56,798 nucleotides of DNA from JBNJDJ01 sp051744845 (GCA_051744845.1 JBNJDJ010000006.1:1-56798); one strand, 5' to 3'. Shown: positions 33,711-42,948, numbered from the stretch's first letter. Made by a program: numbers and translations. The notes: generated by a model from the sequence alone, not told the origin.

Positions 33711-34817
33711 CTACTCCGATTTTTTAACAAAATTATAAACTATTTTACTTACATTTTTTAAAGAATCTATTTCAATATACTCATCTACTGTATGAGCTAA
33801 TTGAGTACCAATTACTAAATTAACTGTTTTAATACCATGAGCGTTGAATATATTTGCATCAGAACCACCTTTAGATTCTCTAGTAAACATTTCAACATTT
33901 GCATTATTTCCTGCTTTGATTAAATCTTTTATTAATTTTAAATCTTTATCTAAATCATATCCTTTATATAATTTGTCTTTCTTTATTTCACCTTTTGCAT
34001 TAAATTTATTAATTGAATTGTCTATACATTTTTCCATATGATCTACTTGCTTTTTTAACTTATTATTTTTAAAACTTCTAACTTCCCCAGTCACATTTAC
34101 TTTATCTGGAACAACATTAGTAGCATCTCCACCATCCATAGTCCCAATATTGGCAGTAGTTTCATCATCAATTTTAGAAAGTTTCATTTGACTAATAGCA
34201 TCTGAAGCAACAGAAATAGCATTTATTCCATCTTCTGGAGCAATTCCAGCATGTGAAGCTTTTCCTTTAACTGTAGCAGAAATTTTTTCCTTTGAAGGTG
34301 CTTTGATTACAATACCTCCTACTTCGCCACTACTATCAAGTACAATTGCATTTTTAGATTTAAGCATACTATAATCTAATGCTTTTGCCCCATATAAACC
34401 TGCTTCTTCATGAACTGTAAAAACAATTTCTAAATTTATATGTTTAATATTTTTATTTTTTATTTTAGATAAGACATCCATAATTATCGCAATTCCTGCC
34501 TTATCATCTGCTCCTAAAATTGTATCCCCTTTAGATAAAATTTTACCATCTTTTATATATGGTTTTATATTTTTCCCAGGTTTAACTGTATCCATATGAG
34601 CACATAAAATTACACTTTCTTCACAATCTTTAGATTCTAATTTAGCTATAATATTTGATGTATTCGAATGATGCTTTTTAGTCTGTTTATCTTGTTTTAC
34701 CTTAAGTCCTAAGTCTTTTAACTCTTTTTTTAAAATTTTAGCCATATCTTTTTCATTACCTGATTCACTTTCAATTTTTACATAATCCATAAATCTATCT
34801 ATAATATTTTTATCCAT
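33711..34817 (-). CDS. M20-family metallopeptidase (PepT-like aminotripeptidase or related)
   Basis: 368 residues. Metal ligands are visible in LCAHMDTVKPG (His, Asp), LGADDKAGIAI (bridging Asp), the catalytic Glu in TVHEEAGLYGA and the C-terminal His in LAHTVDEY. The central dimerisation (lid) domain contains GKASHAGIAPEDG. Cytoplasmic, no signal. Short PepT-like members cleave tri- or dipeptides; the substrate is unproven. First gene of the unit running through yqeY, with a strong promoter. Confidence 0.92.
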   Translation of the reverse strand: MDKNIIDRFMDYVKIESESGNEKDMAKILKKELKDLGLKVKQDKQTKKHHSNTSNIIAKLESKDCEESVILCAHMDTVKPGKNIKPYIKDGKILSKGDTILGADDKAGIAIIMDVLSKIKNKNIKHINLEIVFTVHEEAGLYGAKALDYSMLKSKNAIVLDSSGEVGGIVIKAPSKEKISATVKGKASHAGIAPEDGINAISVASDAISQMKLSKIDDETTANIGTMDGGDATNVVPDKVNVTGEVRSFKNNKLKKQVDHMEKCIDNSINKFNAKGEIKKDKLYKGYDLDKDLKLIKDLIKAGNNANVEMFTRESKGGSDANIFNAHGIKTVNLVIGTQLAHTVDEYIEIDSLKNVSKIVYNFVKKSE

Positions 34818-34860
34818 AAAAACCTCTCTGTAATTACATCTTTATACTAAGTCTATAATA

Positions 34861-34889
34861 AATATAATGGTTTATAAGCTAAGTGTCAA
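34861..34889 (-). promoter_or_regulatory. Strong promoter of the M20-peptidase/prmA/mtaB/hit/yqeY operon
   Basis: Minus strand TTGACA (34884-34889), 17-nt spacer, TATATT (34861-34866). Confidence 0.85.
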
Positions 34890-34924
34890 TTTATTTTTTA
34901 CTTTATTTTTCATTTAACCTATTA

Positions 34925-34930
34925 TATAAT
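34925..34930 (+). promoter_or_regulatory. Probable -10 box of the GNAT gene
   Basis: TATAAT about 36 nt before ATG 34966. No convincing -35 hexamer; TTTATT lies at 17-nt spacing. Confidence 0.45.
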
Positions 34931-34965
34931 TAAAAGACAGCACCTAATAAAAAAGGAGGTCTAGA

Positions 34966-35730
34966 ATGAAAGTTTTAGAAAGAGGTTTTATATTTAAAAA
35001 AGTTGATATAAACGAAAAAGAAAAAGTTAATTATTATATCAAAGAATTAACTTTAGATGAATTAGATTCTTTAATGACTTTACAAAATGAGATTCATCAA
35101 GATATTCCTGATGAATATAAAGAGACTTATGTTTGCAAACCAAAAAAAGAGTTTAAAAAATATCTTGAAAACGGTGGTATATTTTTAGGTATATATGTAG
35201 ATAATAAATTAATAGGAGCTAGAATTACTGAAACTCCTAAATTATCTAAAAAAAATTTAGGATATTTTTTAGATTTTACTAAAGATCAATTACTTAAAAC
35301 AATGCATTTTAAAACTATGCTAGTAAAAAAAGAATTTAGAGGTAATAATCTACAAATAAGAAGTATGAATTTAGTAGAAAAAATGTTTATTAAAAGAGGC
35401 TATAAATATGGCATGTGCAGAATTTCTCCTAATAACTATTATTCACTTTCTAATGCCTTAAAATTTGGTTTGAAAATTCAAGCTATTAAATTACAATTTC
35501 AAAATAAAGAAAATACTTCTAGTAAATTACGATGTATTTTAAATAAAAAACTAGATGCTACTCAGCCAATAACATTTGAAAAAATTGAATATGTTAAAAA
35601 TACAAATATAGATCGTCAATTAAATTTGATAGAAGATAACTATGTAGGTTTCAAAGCTAAAAACTTTAATAAAATTGATGATTTTACTATAGTTTATGGA
35701 AAAGATATTCATAAAAAAATTATAACATAA
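34966..35730 (+). CDS. GNAT-family N-acetyltransferase
   Basis: 254 residues. The N-terminal part (about 28-100) and the motif-A region VKKEFRGNNLQIRSMNLVEK (Arg-x-x-Gly pattern for acetyl-CoA pyrophosphate) match a GNAT fold, with the C-terminal helix/strand ISPNNYYSLSNALKFG typical of the family. About 90 residues beyond this domain are unfamiliar. RBS AGGAGG is strong. Substrate unknown. It is the only plus-strand gene in a long minus-strand stretch and splits the dnaJ-prmA cluster usual in Firmicutes, so it may be an insertion. Confidence 0.85.
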   Translation: MKVLERGFIFKKVDINEKEKVNYYIKELTLDELDSLMTLQNEIHQDIPDEYKETYVCKPKKEFKKYLENGGIFLGIYVDNKLIGARITETPKLSKKNLGYFLDFTKDQLLKTMHFKTMLVKKEFRGNNLQIRSMNLVEKMFIKRGYKYGMCRISPNNYYSLSNALKFGLKIQAIKLQFQNKENTSSKLRCILNKKLDATQPITFEKIEYVKNTNIDRQLNLIEDNYVGFKAKNFNKIDDFTIVYGKDIHKKIIT

Positions 35731-35758
35731 AAAAATCCACGGATTTCCGTGGATTTTT
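35731..35758. terminator. Bidirectional terminator between the GNAT gene and dnaJ
   Basis: 12-bp perfect stem AAAAATCCACGG / CCGTGGATTTTT with a 4-nt loop; the A/T ends supply a T-run on each strand for the two convergent genes. Confidence 0.95.
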
Positions 35759-35768
35759 AAATTTATAA

Positions 35769-36911
35769 TTAATTAAATAAATCTGCTACTTTATCAAAGA
35801 AACTTTTTCTTTTACTATATCCATTATTATCTTCTGTTTCTTTTTCAAATTCTTCAAGTAATTCTTTTTGTCTAGCATTTAAATCTTTAGGAACTTCAAC
35901 TTTAACTTTTACATACTGATTTCCTTTACCATAACCATTTAAAATAGGGAAACCTTTGTTTTTAAGTCTATATTGCTTTCCACTTTGAGTTCCTGGTTTT
36001 ATTTCAAAAGATATTTTTCCTTCTAATGTAGGTACAACTATTTCACTACCTAAAGCAGCTTGTGTAAATGTAATTGGTATTTCGCAAAAAACATCGTCTC
36101 CATCTCTTTCAAAAATTTCATGAGATTTAACATTTACTACAACATAAACATCGCCTCGAGGGCCTCCGTTTTTACCTAGATTACCTTCTCCACGAATAGA
36201 AATTTTTGCACCGTTATATATACCTTTTGGTATTTTAATATTTATATTTTTCTTTTTCTTAACTTTTCCATAACCTTTACATGTTTTACAAGAATCTTCA
36301 TAAATTTCTCCAGATCCCTTACATTTATCACATTGTTTTACTGAAATTGATTCTCCAAATAAGCTTCTTTGTTTATATCTTATTTCTCCAGCACCATTAC
36401 ATTTATCACAGCTATGTTTAGAACTACCAGGTTCACCACCTGTACCGTGACAATTGCCACATTCTTCAGTTCTATAAAATTCAATATCTTTTTTAGTTCC
36501 AAAAGCAGATTCTTTAAAACTAATAGTGACATTTACTTTTATAGATTTACCTTTTTGAGGACGGTTTCTAGAACTTGCTCCACCTGAAAAACCGCCTCCA
36601 AACATTTCATTAATAATATCTTCAAATCCACCAAAACCACTAGCGCCTCCAAAGCCACCTTGGCCTCCAGGACCGCCAGCTTGTTGGTTTACTCCTGCAT
36701 GACCAAATTGATCATACATCTTTCTTTTTTCTTCATCACTTAATACTTCATAAGCTTCATTTATTTCTTGAAATTTCTTTTCACTTTCTTTATCCCCATC
36801 ATTTCTGTCAGGGTGATACTTCATTGCTTTTTTTCTATAAGCTCTTTTTAATTCAGATGCATCGGCGTTTTTATCAACGCCTAATACATCATAATAATCT
36901 TTTTTACTCAT
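35769..36911 (-). CDS. dnaJ: Chaperone DnaJ
   Basis: 380 residues from ATG 36911. A GTG two codons upstream overlaps the GGAGG ribosome binding site and is not used. J domain with HPD motif (KYHPDRND), Gly/Phe-rich linker (GGFGGASGFGGFED), four CxxCxGxG zinc repeats (CGNCHGTG, CDKCNGAG, CDKCKGSG, CKTCKGYG) and a C-terminal substrate domain. It stimulates the DnaK ATPase. 42 nt after dnaK. Confidence 0.98.
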   Translation of the reverse strand: MSKKDYYDVLGVDKNADASELKRAYRKKAMKYHPDRNDGDKESEKKFQEINEAYEVLSDEEKRKMYDQFGHAGVNQQAGGPGGQGGFGGASGFGGFEDIINEMFGGGFSGGASSRNRPQKGKSIKVNVTISFKESAFGTKKDIEFYRTEECGNCHGTGGEPGSSKHSCDKCNGAGEIRYKQRSLFGESISVKQCDKCKGSGEIYEDSCKTCKGYGKVKKKKNINIKIPKGIYNGAKISIRGEGNLGKNGGPRGDVYVVVNVKSHEIFERDGDDVFCEIPITFTQAALGSEIVVPTLEGKISFEIKPGTQSGKQYRLKNKGFPILNGYGKGNQYVKVKVEVPKDLNARQKELLEEFEKETEDNNGYSKRKSFFDKVADLFN

Positions 36912-36953
36912 ACTCACCCTCCTTGACCGTAAAGATTAAATTTTCAGTATGCA

Positions 36954-38798
36954 TTAATCTACTACTTCGTAGTCTGCATCTTCTACATCTTCTTGGTCAT
37001 TTTTAGGACCTTGTTGAGCATTAGCTTGTTGATTTGCTTGTTGCTGAGCTTGCTGTTGAGCTGCTTGTTTTTTATACATCTCTTGAGCTATTGGTTCGAA
37101 TGTTTCATTTAAATCTTCGATAGCTTCATTTATTACTTCAATATCATCTTTATCTTTTACTTCTTTTAATTTATCAATTTTTTCTTGAACTTTTTTCTTA
37201 TCTTCTTCAGAAATATCAATTTCATCTCCATTAATTGTTTTTTCTGTTTGATAAGCTAAGCTATCTGCTTTATTTTGTGCTTCAATAAGTTCTTTTTTCT
37301 TTTTGTCTTCTTCAGCATGCATTTCAGCTTCTTTTACTTTTTCTTCAATTTCATCCTCATCTAAATTAGTTGAAGAAGTAATAGTAATATTTTGCTCTTT
37401 ACCTGTTCCTTTATCTTTAGCTGATACATTTACTATACCATTTGAGTCAATATCAAATGTAACTTCAATTTGAGGAACTCCTCTTTTAGCTGGTGGTATT
37501 CCATCTAATTGGAATCTACCAAGTGTTGTATTATCTTTAGCCATTTGTCTTTCACCTTGTAATACGTGAATATCTACAGCAGATTGATTATCTTCAGCTG
37601 TTGAGAAAATTTGGCTTTTCTTAGTAGGAATAGTTGTATTTCTTTCAATTAATGTAGTTGTAACTCCGCCTAATGTTTCAATACCTAAAGATAAAGGAGT
37701 AACATCTAATAATAATACATCATTAACTTCACCAGTTAATACTCCAGCTTGAATAGCTGCACCAACTGCAACACATTCATCAGGATTAATTCCTTTATTT
37801 GCATCTTTACCAGTTATCTTTTTAACAGCTTCTTGTACTGCTGGGATTCTAGTAGAACCACCTACTAATATTACTTCGTCAATATCAGATGAAGTAAGTT
37901 CTGCATCTTTTAATGCTTTTTTAGTTGGTCCAGTAGTCTTATCAACTAAGTGCGAAGATAATCTTTCAAATTCAGATCTTTTAATATCTATATCTAAATG
38001 CATAGGTCCACTTTGATTAGCAGTAACAAATGGTAAATTAACATTTGTAGTTTGCTTAGAAGATAATTCTTTTTTAGCTTTTTCAGCTGCATCTTTTAAT
38101 CTTTGTAGAGCCATTTTTTCATTTCTTAAATCTACACCATTTTCTGATTTGAATTTTTCAGCTAAATGATCCATTAATACTTTATCAAAATCATCTCCAC
38201 CTAAATCATTATCACCGTTTGTAGCTAATACTTCAAAAACTCCGTCTCCAACTTCTAGGATAGAAACATCAAATGTTCCTCCACCTAAGTCATAAACCAT
38301 AATTTTTTGTTGTGAATCTTTTTTATCTAAACCATAAGATAATGAAGCAGCAGTCGGCTCATTTATAATTCTTTTAACTTCTAGACCTGCAATTTTACCT
38401 GCATCTTTAGTAGCTTGTCTTTGAGAATCTTTAAAGTAAGCTGGAACTGTAATAACAGCTTCTTTAACTTCTTCACCTAAATAACTTTCAGCATCAGCTT
38501 TTAACTTTTGTAAAATCATAGCCGAAACTTCTTCTGGTGTTAATTTCTTATCATCTATTTCTTCTTTATAATCTTTACCCATATGTCTTTTAATAGAAAT
38601 AATTGTTCTATCTGGATTTGTTATCGCTTGTCTTTTAGCAGTTTCACCTACTAATCTTTCACCATCTTCAGAAAATGCTACAACTGATGGAGTTGTTCTA
38701 TTACCTTCAGCATTTGGAATTATTGTAGGGTCTCCACCTTCCATAACTGATACACACGAATTTGTTGTTCCTAAGTCAATACCTATTACTTTTCCCAT
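36954..38798 (-). CDS. dnaK: Chaperone DnaK (Hsp70)
   Basis: 614 residues. N-terminal ATPase domain (GIDLGTTNSCVSVMEGG, VYDLGGGTFDVSILE, VGGSTRIPAVQ), interdomain linker DVLLLDVTPLSLGIETLGG, substrate-binding domain and a C-terminal lid ending in a Gln/Ala-rich tail and the EEVD-like YEVVD. Core of the stress-chaperone machine with DnaJ and GrpE, under HrcA/CIRCE control. Confidence 0.99.
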   Translation of the reverse strand: MGKVIGIDLGTTNSCVSVMEGGDPTIIPNAEGNRTTPSVVAFSEDGERLVGETAKRQAITNPDRTIISIKRHMGKDYKEEIDDKKLTPEEVSAMILQKLKADAESYLGEEVKEAVITVPAYFKDSQRQATKDAGKIAGLEVKRIINEPTAASLSYGLDKKDSQQKIMVYDLGGGTFDVSILEVGDGVFEVLATNGDNDLGGDDFDKVLMDHLAEKFKSENGVDLRNEKMALQRLKDAAEKAKKELSSKQTTNVNLPFVTANQSGPMHLDIDIKRSEFERLSSHLVDKTTGPTKKALKDAELTSSDIDEVILVGGSTRIPAVQEAVKKITGKDANKGINPDECVAVGAAIQAGVLTGEVNDVLLLDVTPLSLGIETLGGVTTTLIERNTTIPTKKSQIFSTAEDNQSAVDIHVLQGERQMAKDNTTLGRFQLDGIPPAKRGVPQIEVTFDIDSNGIVNVSAKDKGTGKEQNITITSSTNLDEDEIEEKVKEAEMHAEEDKKKKELIEAQNKADSLAYQTEKTINGDEIDISEEDKKKVQEKIDKLKEVKDKDDIEVINEAIEDLNETFEPIAQEMYKKQAAQQQAQQQANQQANAQQGPKNDQEDVEDADYEVVD

Positions 38799-38841
38799 AA
38801 TTTATCCTCCTTAAATTTTTTCTAAACTTATAAATTTCTAA

Positions 38842-39429
38842 TTATTTATTTGAAGCAACTTTTACCATTGCGTGTCTTATAACTTTATCTTCTAATTTAT
38901 AACCAGTTTGCAGTTCTTCCATAATTTCATTGTGCTCATATTCATCAGTTTCTTCTTTCATAACCGCATGATGTAAATTAGGATCAAATTTTTCACCTAA
39001 TGATTTAATAGGCTTTACATTTGCTTCTTCTAAAAAATTATCAAGACTTTTCTTAATTAATTTAATTCCTTCTAAAAGAGATTCTTTATCATCATCACCT
39101 TCAGAAGATACAATTGCTCTATTGAAATTATCAATTACAGGTAAAATATCTTTAACAATTTCACCATGAGCATATTTAGTCAATTCTTTTTTTTCTTTTT
39201 TAACTCTTTTTTTATAATTTCTAAATTCAGCTTGTAATCTCAAATATTTATCATCTTTTTCTTTCAATTCTTTTTTCAATTTTTCAACTTCATCCATTTC
39301 TTCTTCATGATTTTCCTCTTTCTCACTAGATTTATCATTAACTTCTTCATTTTCTTTTTCTTGTTGTTCATTTTCAGAAGTTAAGTTTTCATCTTTTTGT
39401 TTTTTTTCATTTTCTTCCACTTTTATCAC
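38842..39429 (-). CDS. grpE: Nucleotide exchange factor GrpE
   Basis: 195 residues. A highly charged Lys/Glu N-terminal extension (1-50) and long coiled coil (about 45-95) precede the beta-domain with PVIDNFNRAI and FDPNLHHAVMKEE plus the ending VIRHAMVKVASNK. It exchanges ADP on DnaK. It lies 7 nt after hrcA. Confidence 0.98.
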   Translation of the reverse strand: MIKVEENEKKQKDENLTSENEQQEKENEEVNDKSSEKEENHEEEMDEVEKLKKELKEKDDKYLRLQAEFRNYKKRVKKEKKELTKYAHGEIVKDILPVIDNFNRAIVSSEGDDDKESLLEGIKLIKKSLDNFLEEANVKPIKSLGEKFDPNLHHAVMKEETDEYEHNEIMEELQTGYKLEDKVIRHAMVKVASNK

Positions 39430-39436
39430 CTCTTAG

Positions 39437-40459
39437 CTATAAGTTTATTCCTGAAAACATTTCTGTTAATGTTTCTGCTACATAGTTAACAACAGAAATA
39501 ATCTTAGAATAATTCATACGTGTAGGACCAATTACACCAATTCGTCCTGCCTCTTGACCATCAATCTTGTACCCTGCAGTAATAACAGAACAATTTTTTA
39601 TTTCATCAAGATCTATTTCATCACCAATTTTAACTGATAATGAAGCGTTTGATTCACAATCAAGTAATTTTTTTACTACTTCTTTATTTTCTAAAATCTC
39701 TAAAAAGTCTTTTACTTTATCAATATTCTGAAATTCTGGTAAATCAAATATTTTTTTAATACCATCTAGTTTAACTTCTATATGATCCATATCTCTAAGT
39801 GTTTTTCTTAATACAGGCACAATATAATCTATAACTTCTCTAAATTGCGGTAATTCAGATTTAATATTGCTAATTTTTTTAACTGTTATATCGCTAATAT
39901 TTGAACCTTTTAATTTTTTTAACATTACACTTGAAATTAAATCTAATATCTCTTGATTAATACCTTCAATAGGTAATTGGATATTTTTATATATTCCAGT
40001 ATCAGATACTAAAATTAAAACAACCTTTGAATTGTTAACATTTACCAACTTTAAATTAGTAAGTTGTGATTTATTAAATTGTGGCAACGATACAATTGTT
40101 GTCATATTTGCCATTTCAGTTAATATATTTAAAGCTTGCTTAATTACATCTTCTACTTCTATAACATTATTAAGAAGTAAATTTTCAATAACTTTTCTTT
40201 TTTTATATCCTAACCCATTTATTTTCATTAGATTATCAACATAAATTCTATAACCTAATTGAGATGGAATGCGTCCAGAAGACGTAAAAGGTTTAACTAA
40301 ATAACCTGAATCTTCTAATTTTGCCATTTCATTTCTTATAGTAGCAGAAGAAACATCTAATGAACTTTTTTCTTTGATAGTACGAGAACCTATTGGTTTT
40401 GCGTTTTTTATAAAGTCTCGAACTATTAACTCAAGAATTTTTAACTTTCTTTCATTCAC
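39437..40459 (-). CDS. hrcA: Heat-inducible transcription repressor HrcA
   Basis: 340 residues. An N-terminal winged-helix DNA-binding domain (KILELIVRDFIKNAKPIGSR then SSATIRNEMAKLEDSGYL) is followed by a GAF-like domain and the C-terminal GPTRMNYSKIISVV signature. It binds CIRCE sites and is chaperone (GroEL)-dependent. Its own CIRCE boxes are directly upstream, giving autoregulation of hrcA-grpE-dnaK-dnaJ. Confidence 0.98.
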   Translation of the reverse strand: MNERKLKILELIVRDFIKNAKPIGSRTIKEKSSLDVSSATIRNEMAKLEDSGYLVKPFTSSGRIPSQLGYRIYVDNLMKINGLGYKKRKVIENLLLNNVIEVEDVIKQALNILTEMANMTTIVSLPQFNKSQLTNLKLVNVNNSKVVLILVSDTGIYKNIQLPIEGINQEILDLISSVMLKKLKGSNISDITVKKISNIKSELPQFREVIDYIVPVLRKTLRDMDHIEVKLDGIKKIFDLPEFQNIDKVKDFLEILENKEVVKKLLDCESNASLSVKIGDEIDLDEIKNCSVITAGYKIDGQEAGRIGVIGPTRMNYSKIISVVNYVAETLTEMFSGINL

Positions 40460-40471
40460 CTTCTACCTCCT

Positions 40472-40498
40472 TTAGCACTTAAAGGCAACGAGTGCTAA
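40472..40498 (-). promoter_or_regulatory. CIRCE operator (HrcA site) 1
   Basis: TTAGCACTT-N9-GAGTGCTAA, one mismatch to the CIRCE consensus TTAGCACTC-N9-GAGTGCTAA, 13 nt upstream of ATG 40459 (in the leader). Confidence 0.95.
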
Positions 40499-40526
40499 CT
40501 CATTTGCAAAAAAAATTATCTCTTCT

Positions 40527-40553
40527 TTAGCACTCTCTTCTTTAACTTGCTAA
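40527..40553 (-). promoter_or_regulatory. Degenerate CIRCE operator 2
   Basis: TTAGCACTC-N9-ACTTGCTAA: left arm perfect, right arm 6/9. It sits at the transcription start, 4 nt past the -10 box. Confidence 0.7.
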
Positions 40554-40557
40554 TTAT

Positions 40558-40585
40558 ATTATACATGCTTTATTTTAAATGTCAA
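40558..40585 (-). promoter_or_regulatory. Promoter of the hrcA operon
   Basis: Minus strand TTGACA (40580-40585), 16-nt spacer, TATAAT (40558-40563). Confidence 0.9.
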
Positions 40586-40593
40586 GAAAAAAA

Positions 40594-40632
40594 TAAAAAA
40601 ATTAGCAAGCGGTGTTGCAGCCTGCTAATTTT
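40594..40632 (-). terminator. Terminator of secG-hppA
   Basis: Minus-strand stem AAAATTAGCAGGC / GCTTGCTAATTTT followed by T-runs, just ahead of the hrcA -35 box. Confidence 0.92.
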
Positions 40633-40643
40633 AGTTTTTTGAT

Positions 40644-42623
40644 TTATAATTGTATTAAACCTGAACCAAATAATTCAGCAAATACTAATGAAACAATAGT
40701 CATTAACTTAATCAAAATATTTATAGAAGGTCCAGAAGTATCTTTAAATGGATCTCCTACTGTATCACCAACTATTGATGCATTATGTGCATCGCTTCCT
40801 TTGCCTCCAAAATGTCCTGCTCCAATATATTTTTTTGCATTATCCCATGCACCACCAGCGTTTGACATAAATATTGCTAAAAGTACACCAGATACTAAAG
40901 CACCAGCTAAAAGTCCTCCTAAAGCCGCAGGTCCTAAAAGAAAACCCATAGCTAAAGGTGATATTACTGCCATAACTCCTGGAAGTATCATTTCTTTTAA
41001 AGCTGCTCTAGTTGAAATTTCAACACATTTATTATATTCAGGTGTTACTTCACCTTTTAAAATTCCTGGTTTTTCTTTAAATTGTCTTCTAACTTCTGTT
41101 ATCATTTCGTTTGCTGCTCTACCAACAGATTTCATTGTTAATGCTGAAAATAAGAATGGAAGCATTCCACCTATTAATAATCCAGCTACTACTGTCGGTT
41201 GTAAAATATTAATTGATTCTAAATTAGATACTTTAGCAAAAGAAGTAAATAATGCTAAAGCTGCTAGTGCTGCTGAGCCTATAGCAAATCCTTTACCAAT
41301 TGCTGCTGTTGTATTACCTACTGAGTCTAATTTATCAGTAATATCTCTTACCTCGCTAGGTAACTCACTCATCTCAGCAATTCCACCTGCATTATCAGCA
41401 ATAGGACCATAAGCATCTACTGCGATAGTTATACCAGCAGTTGAAAGCATACCTACAGCTGCTAAAGCTATACCATAAAGTCCGCTAAAATAATAAGCCA
41501 TTAATGTTCCAGCTGCAATTAACAATATTGGAATTGCAGTTGACATCATACCTACAGCAACTCCACTAATAATAGTAGTTGCTGCTCCTGTTTGAGATTG
41601 TCTAGCAATTTCTTTAACGTGTTTGTATTCTTCTGAAGTATATATCTCTGTCATAGTACCAATTAATGTACCAACAATTAAGCCAACAGTTATAGCTAAT
41701 GCTGCTTTAAAATCACTAAAAAACATATTAGATAATACAAAAGAAGAAACTATAACTAAAAATCCACTTGCATATGTACTTTTCTTTAATGCACCATGCG
41801 GATCAGAGTTTTCATCACCTTTTACAAAAAATGTTCCAATAATTGAAGAAATTATCCCTAAACCTGCTAATACTATTGGATAAAGTCCTCCATATTCAGG
41901 AAAGGCTAATAATCCAAGAGTTATAGCTGCTATTATTGAACCTACATAAGATTCAAAAAGATCAGCACCCATTCCAGCAACGTCACCAACATTATCTCCT
42001 ACATTATCTGCAATAGTTGCAGGATTTCTTGGATCATCTTCTGGAATACCTTCTTCAACTTTTCCAACTAAATCCGCTCCAACATCAGCAGCTTTTGTAT
42101 AAATACCGCCACCTACTCTTGAAAACAAGGCTATTGATGAAGCTCCTAATCCAAAACCAGTTAAAATACTTGGATCTCCAAATGCTTTATATATAGCTGT
42201 TAAACCAAAAAGCCCAAGGCCTACAACTGACATTCCCATTACTGCTCCTCCGGAAAATGCCACACTTAAAGCCTTTTTCATACCACTTTTATGAGCTGCG
42301 TTAGCAGTTCTTACATTTGCCTGAGTAGCTACTTTCATTCCAAAAAAACCTGCTAATCCTGAAAGAAAAGCTCCTGAAACAAATGCTATAGCCGTCTCTA
42401 CTCTTAAAAATATACCTATAATAATTGCTAACACTACTACGAAAAAAAACAAAGACTTATATTCAGCCTTTAAAAATGTCATTGCTCCTTCATGAATATA
42501 TGAAGATAATTCTTCCATTCTTTTATTTCCTACTGGTTCTTTATTTACTTTGACAGTTGCAATATAAAATGCAAAAATAATTGCAAGAACTCCTGCAACC
42601 ATCGATAGTACTAAATAATCCAT
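40644..42623 (-). CDS. hppA: Membrane-bound ion-pumping pyrophosphatase (K+-dependent type)
   Basis: 659 residues with about 16 transmembrane helices. Family motifs: GGGIYTKAADVGADLVGKVE and DNVGDNVGDVAGMGADLFES. The residue after GNTT (436-439) is Ala440 in VGNTTAAIGKG, the signature of K+-dependent enzymes (K+-independent ones have Lys). The Glu in GADLFESY (E224) is in the position reported for Na+-pumping members, so Na+ transport is possible but not proven. It hydrolyses cytoplasmic PPi to drive cation export. 37 nt after secG, probably co-transcribed. Confidence 0.97.
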   Translation of the reverse strand: MDYLVLSMVAGVLAIIFAFYIATVKVNKEPVGNKRMEELSSYIHEGAMTFLKAEYKSLFFFVVVLAIIIGIFLRVETAIAFVSGAFLSGLAGFFGMKVATQANVRTANAAHKSGMKKALSVAFSGGAVMGMSVVGLGLFGLTAIYKAFGDPSILTGFGLGASSIALFSRVGGGIYTKAADVGADLVGKVEEGIPEDDPRNPATIADNVGDNVGDVAGMGADLFESYVGSIIAAITLGLLAFPEYGGLYPIVLAGLGIISSIIGTFFVKGDENSDPHGALKKSTYASGFLVIVSSFVLSNMFFSDFKAALAITVGLIVGTLIGTMTEIYTSEEYKHVKEIARQSQTGAATTIISGVAVGMMSTAIPILLIAAGTLMAYYFSGLYGIALAAVGMLSTAGITIAVDAYGPIADNAGGIAEMSELPSEVRDITDKLDSVGNTTAAIGKGFAIGSAALAALALFTSFAKVSNLESINILQPTVVAGLLIGGMLPFLFSALTMKSVGRAANEMITEVRRQFKEKPGILKGEVTPEYNKCVEISTRAALKEMILPGVMAVISPLAMGFLLGPAALGGLLAGALVSGVLLAIFMSNAGGAWDNAKKYIGAGHFGGKGSDAHNASIVGDTVGDPFKDTSGPSINILIKLMTIVSLVFAELFGSGLIQL

Positions 42624-42660
42624 TTTTATCTCCCCCGATTTAATTATGATTTTTTATATT

Positions 42661-42888
42661 TTATAATACTGCTAATCCTAAAGCACTTACAATAAATGTT
42701 ACTGCAGCTACTTTTGTAACTTTATCAAAAACTTTATCCCAAGATTGTGCTTTGTTATTTCCCATCATTTGTTGAGCTCCACCACCAATTGATCCTGACA
42801 AACCTGCAGATTTACCAGATTGAAGTAAAACACTAACAATTAAAGTTATTGCTGCTATTAATAATGTTACTGTGAAAACTGTTTGCAT
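42661..42888 (-). CDS. secG: Preprotein translocase subunit SecG
   Basis: 75 residues from ATG 42888; an upstream ATG at 42903 coincides with the AAGGAGG ribosome binding site. Two transmembrane helices flank the conserved LLQSGKSAGLSGSIGGG loop; the C-terminal helix is AAVTFIVSALGLAVL. It assists SecYE-mediated export. Commonly found just after eno; here it has its own promoter and leads into hppA. Confidence 0.96.
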   Translation of the reverse strand: MQTVFTVTLLIAAITLIVSVLLQSGKSAGLSGSIGGGAQQMMGNNKAQSWDKVFDKVTKVAAVTFIVSALGLAVL

Positions 42889-42919
42889 GATTCCCTCCTT
42901 CATTCATAATTGCAAAATA

Positions 42920-42948
42920 ATGTTACCATAGTATTTGTTAAAAATCAA
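42920..42948 (-). promoter_or_regulatory. Promoter of secG-hppA
   Basis: Minus strand TTGATT (42943-42948), 17-nt spacer, extended -10 TG-G-TAACAT (hexamer 42920-42925). Confidence 0.65.

Noticed and set aside
36912..36917. GTG start two codons upstream in dnaJ
   Set aside because: It overlaps the GGAGGG ribosome binding site, which is correctly spaced for ATG 36911.
40612..41412. 266-codon plus-strand open frame antisense to hppA
   Set aside because: Frame mirrors the Ala/Gly-rich membrane helices of hppA, has no RBS, and begins in the hppA terminator hairpin; composition (Pro/Ser/Ala-rich) is a shadow.
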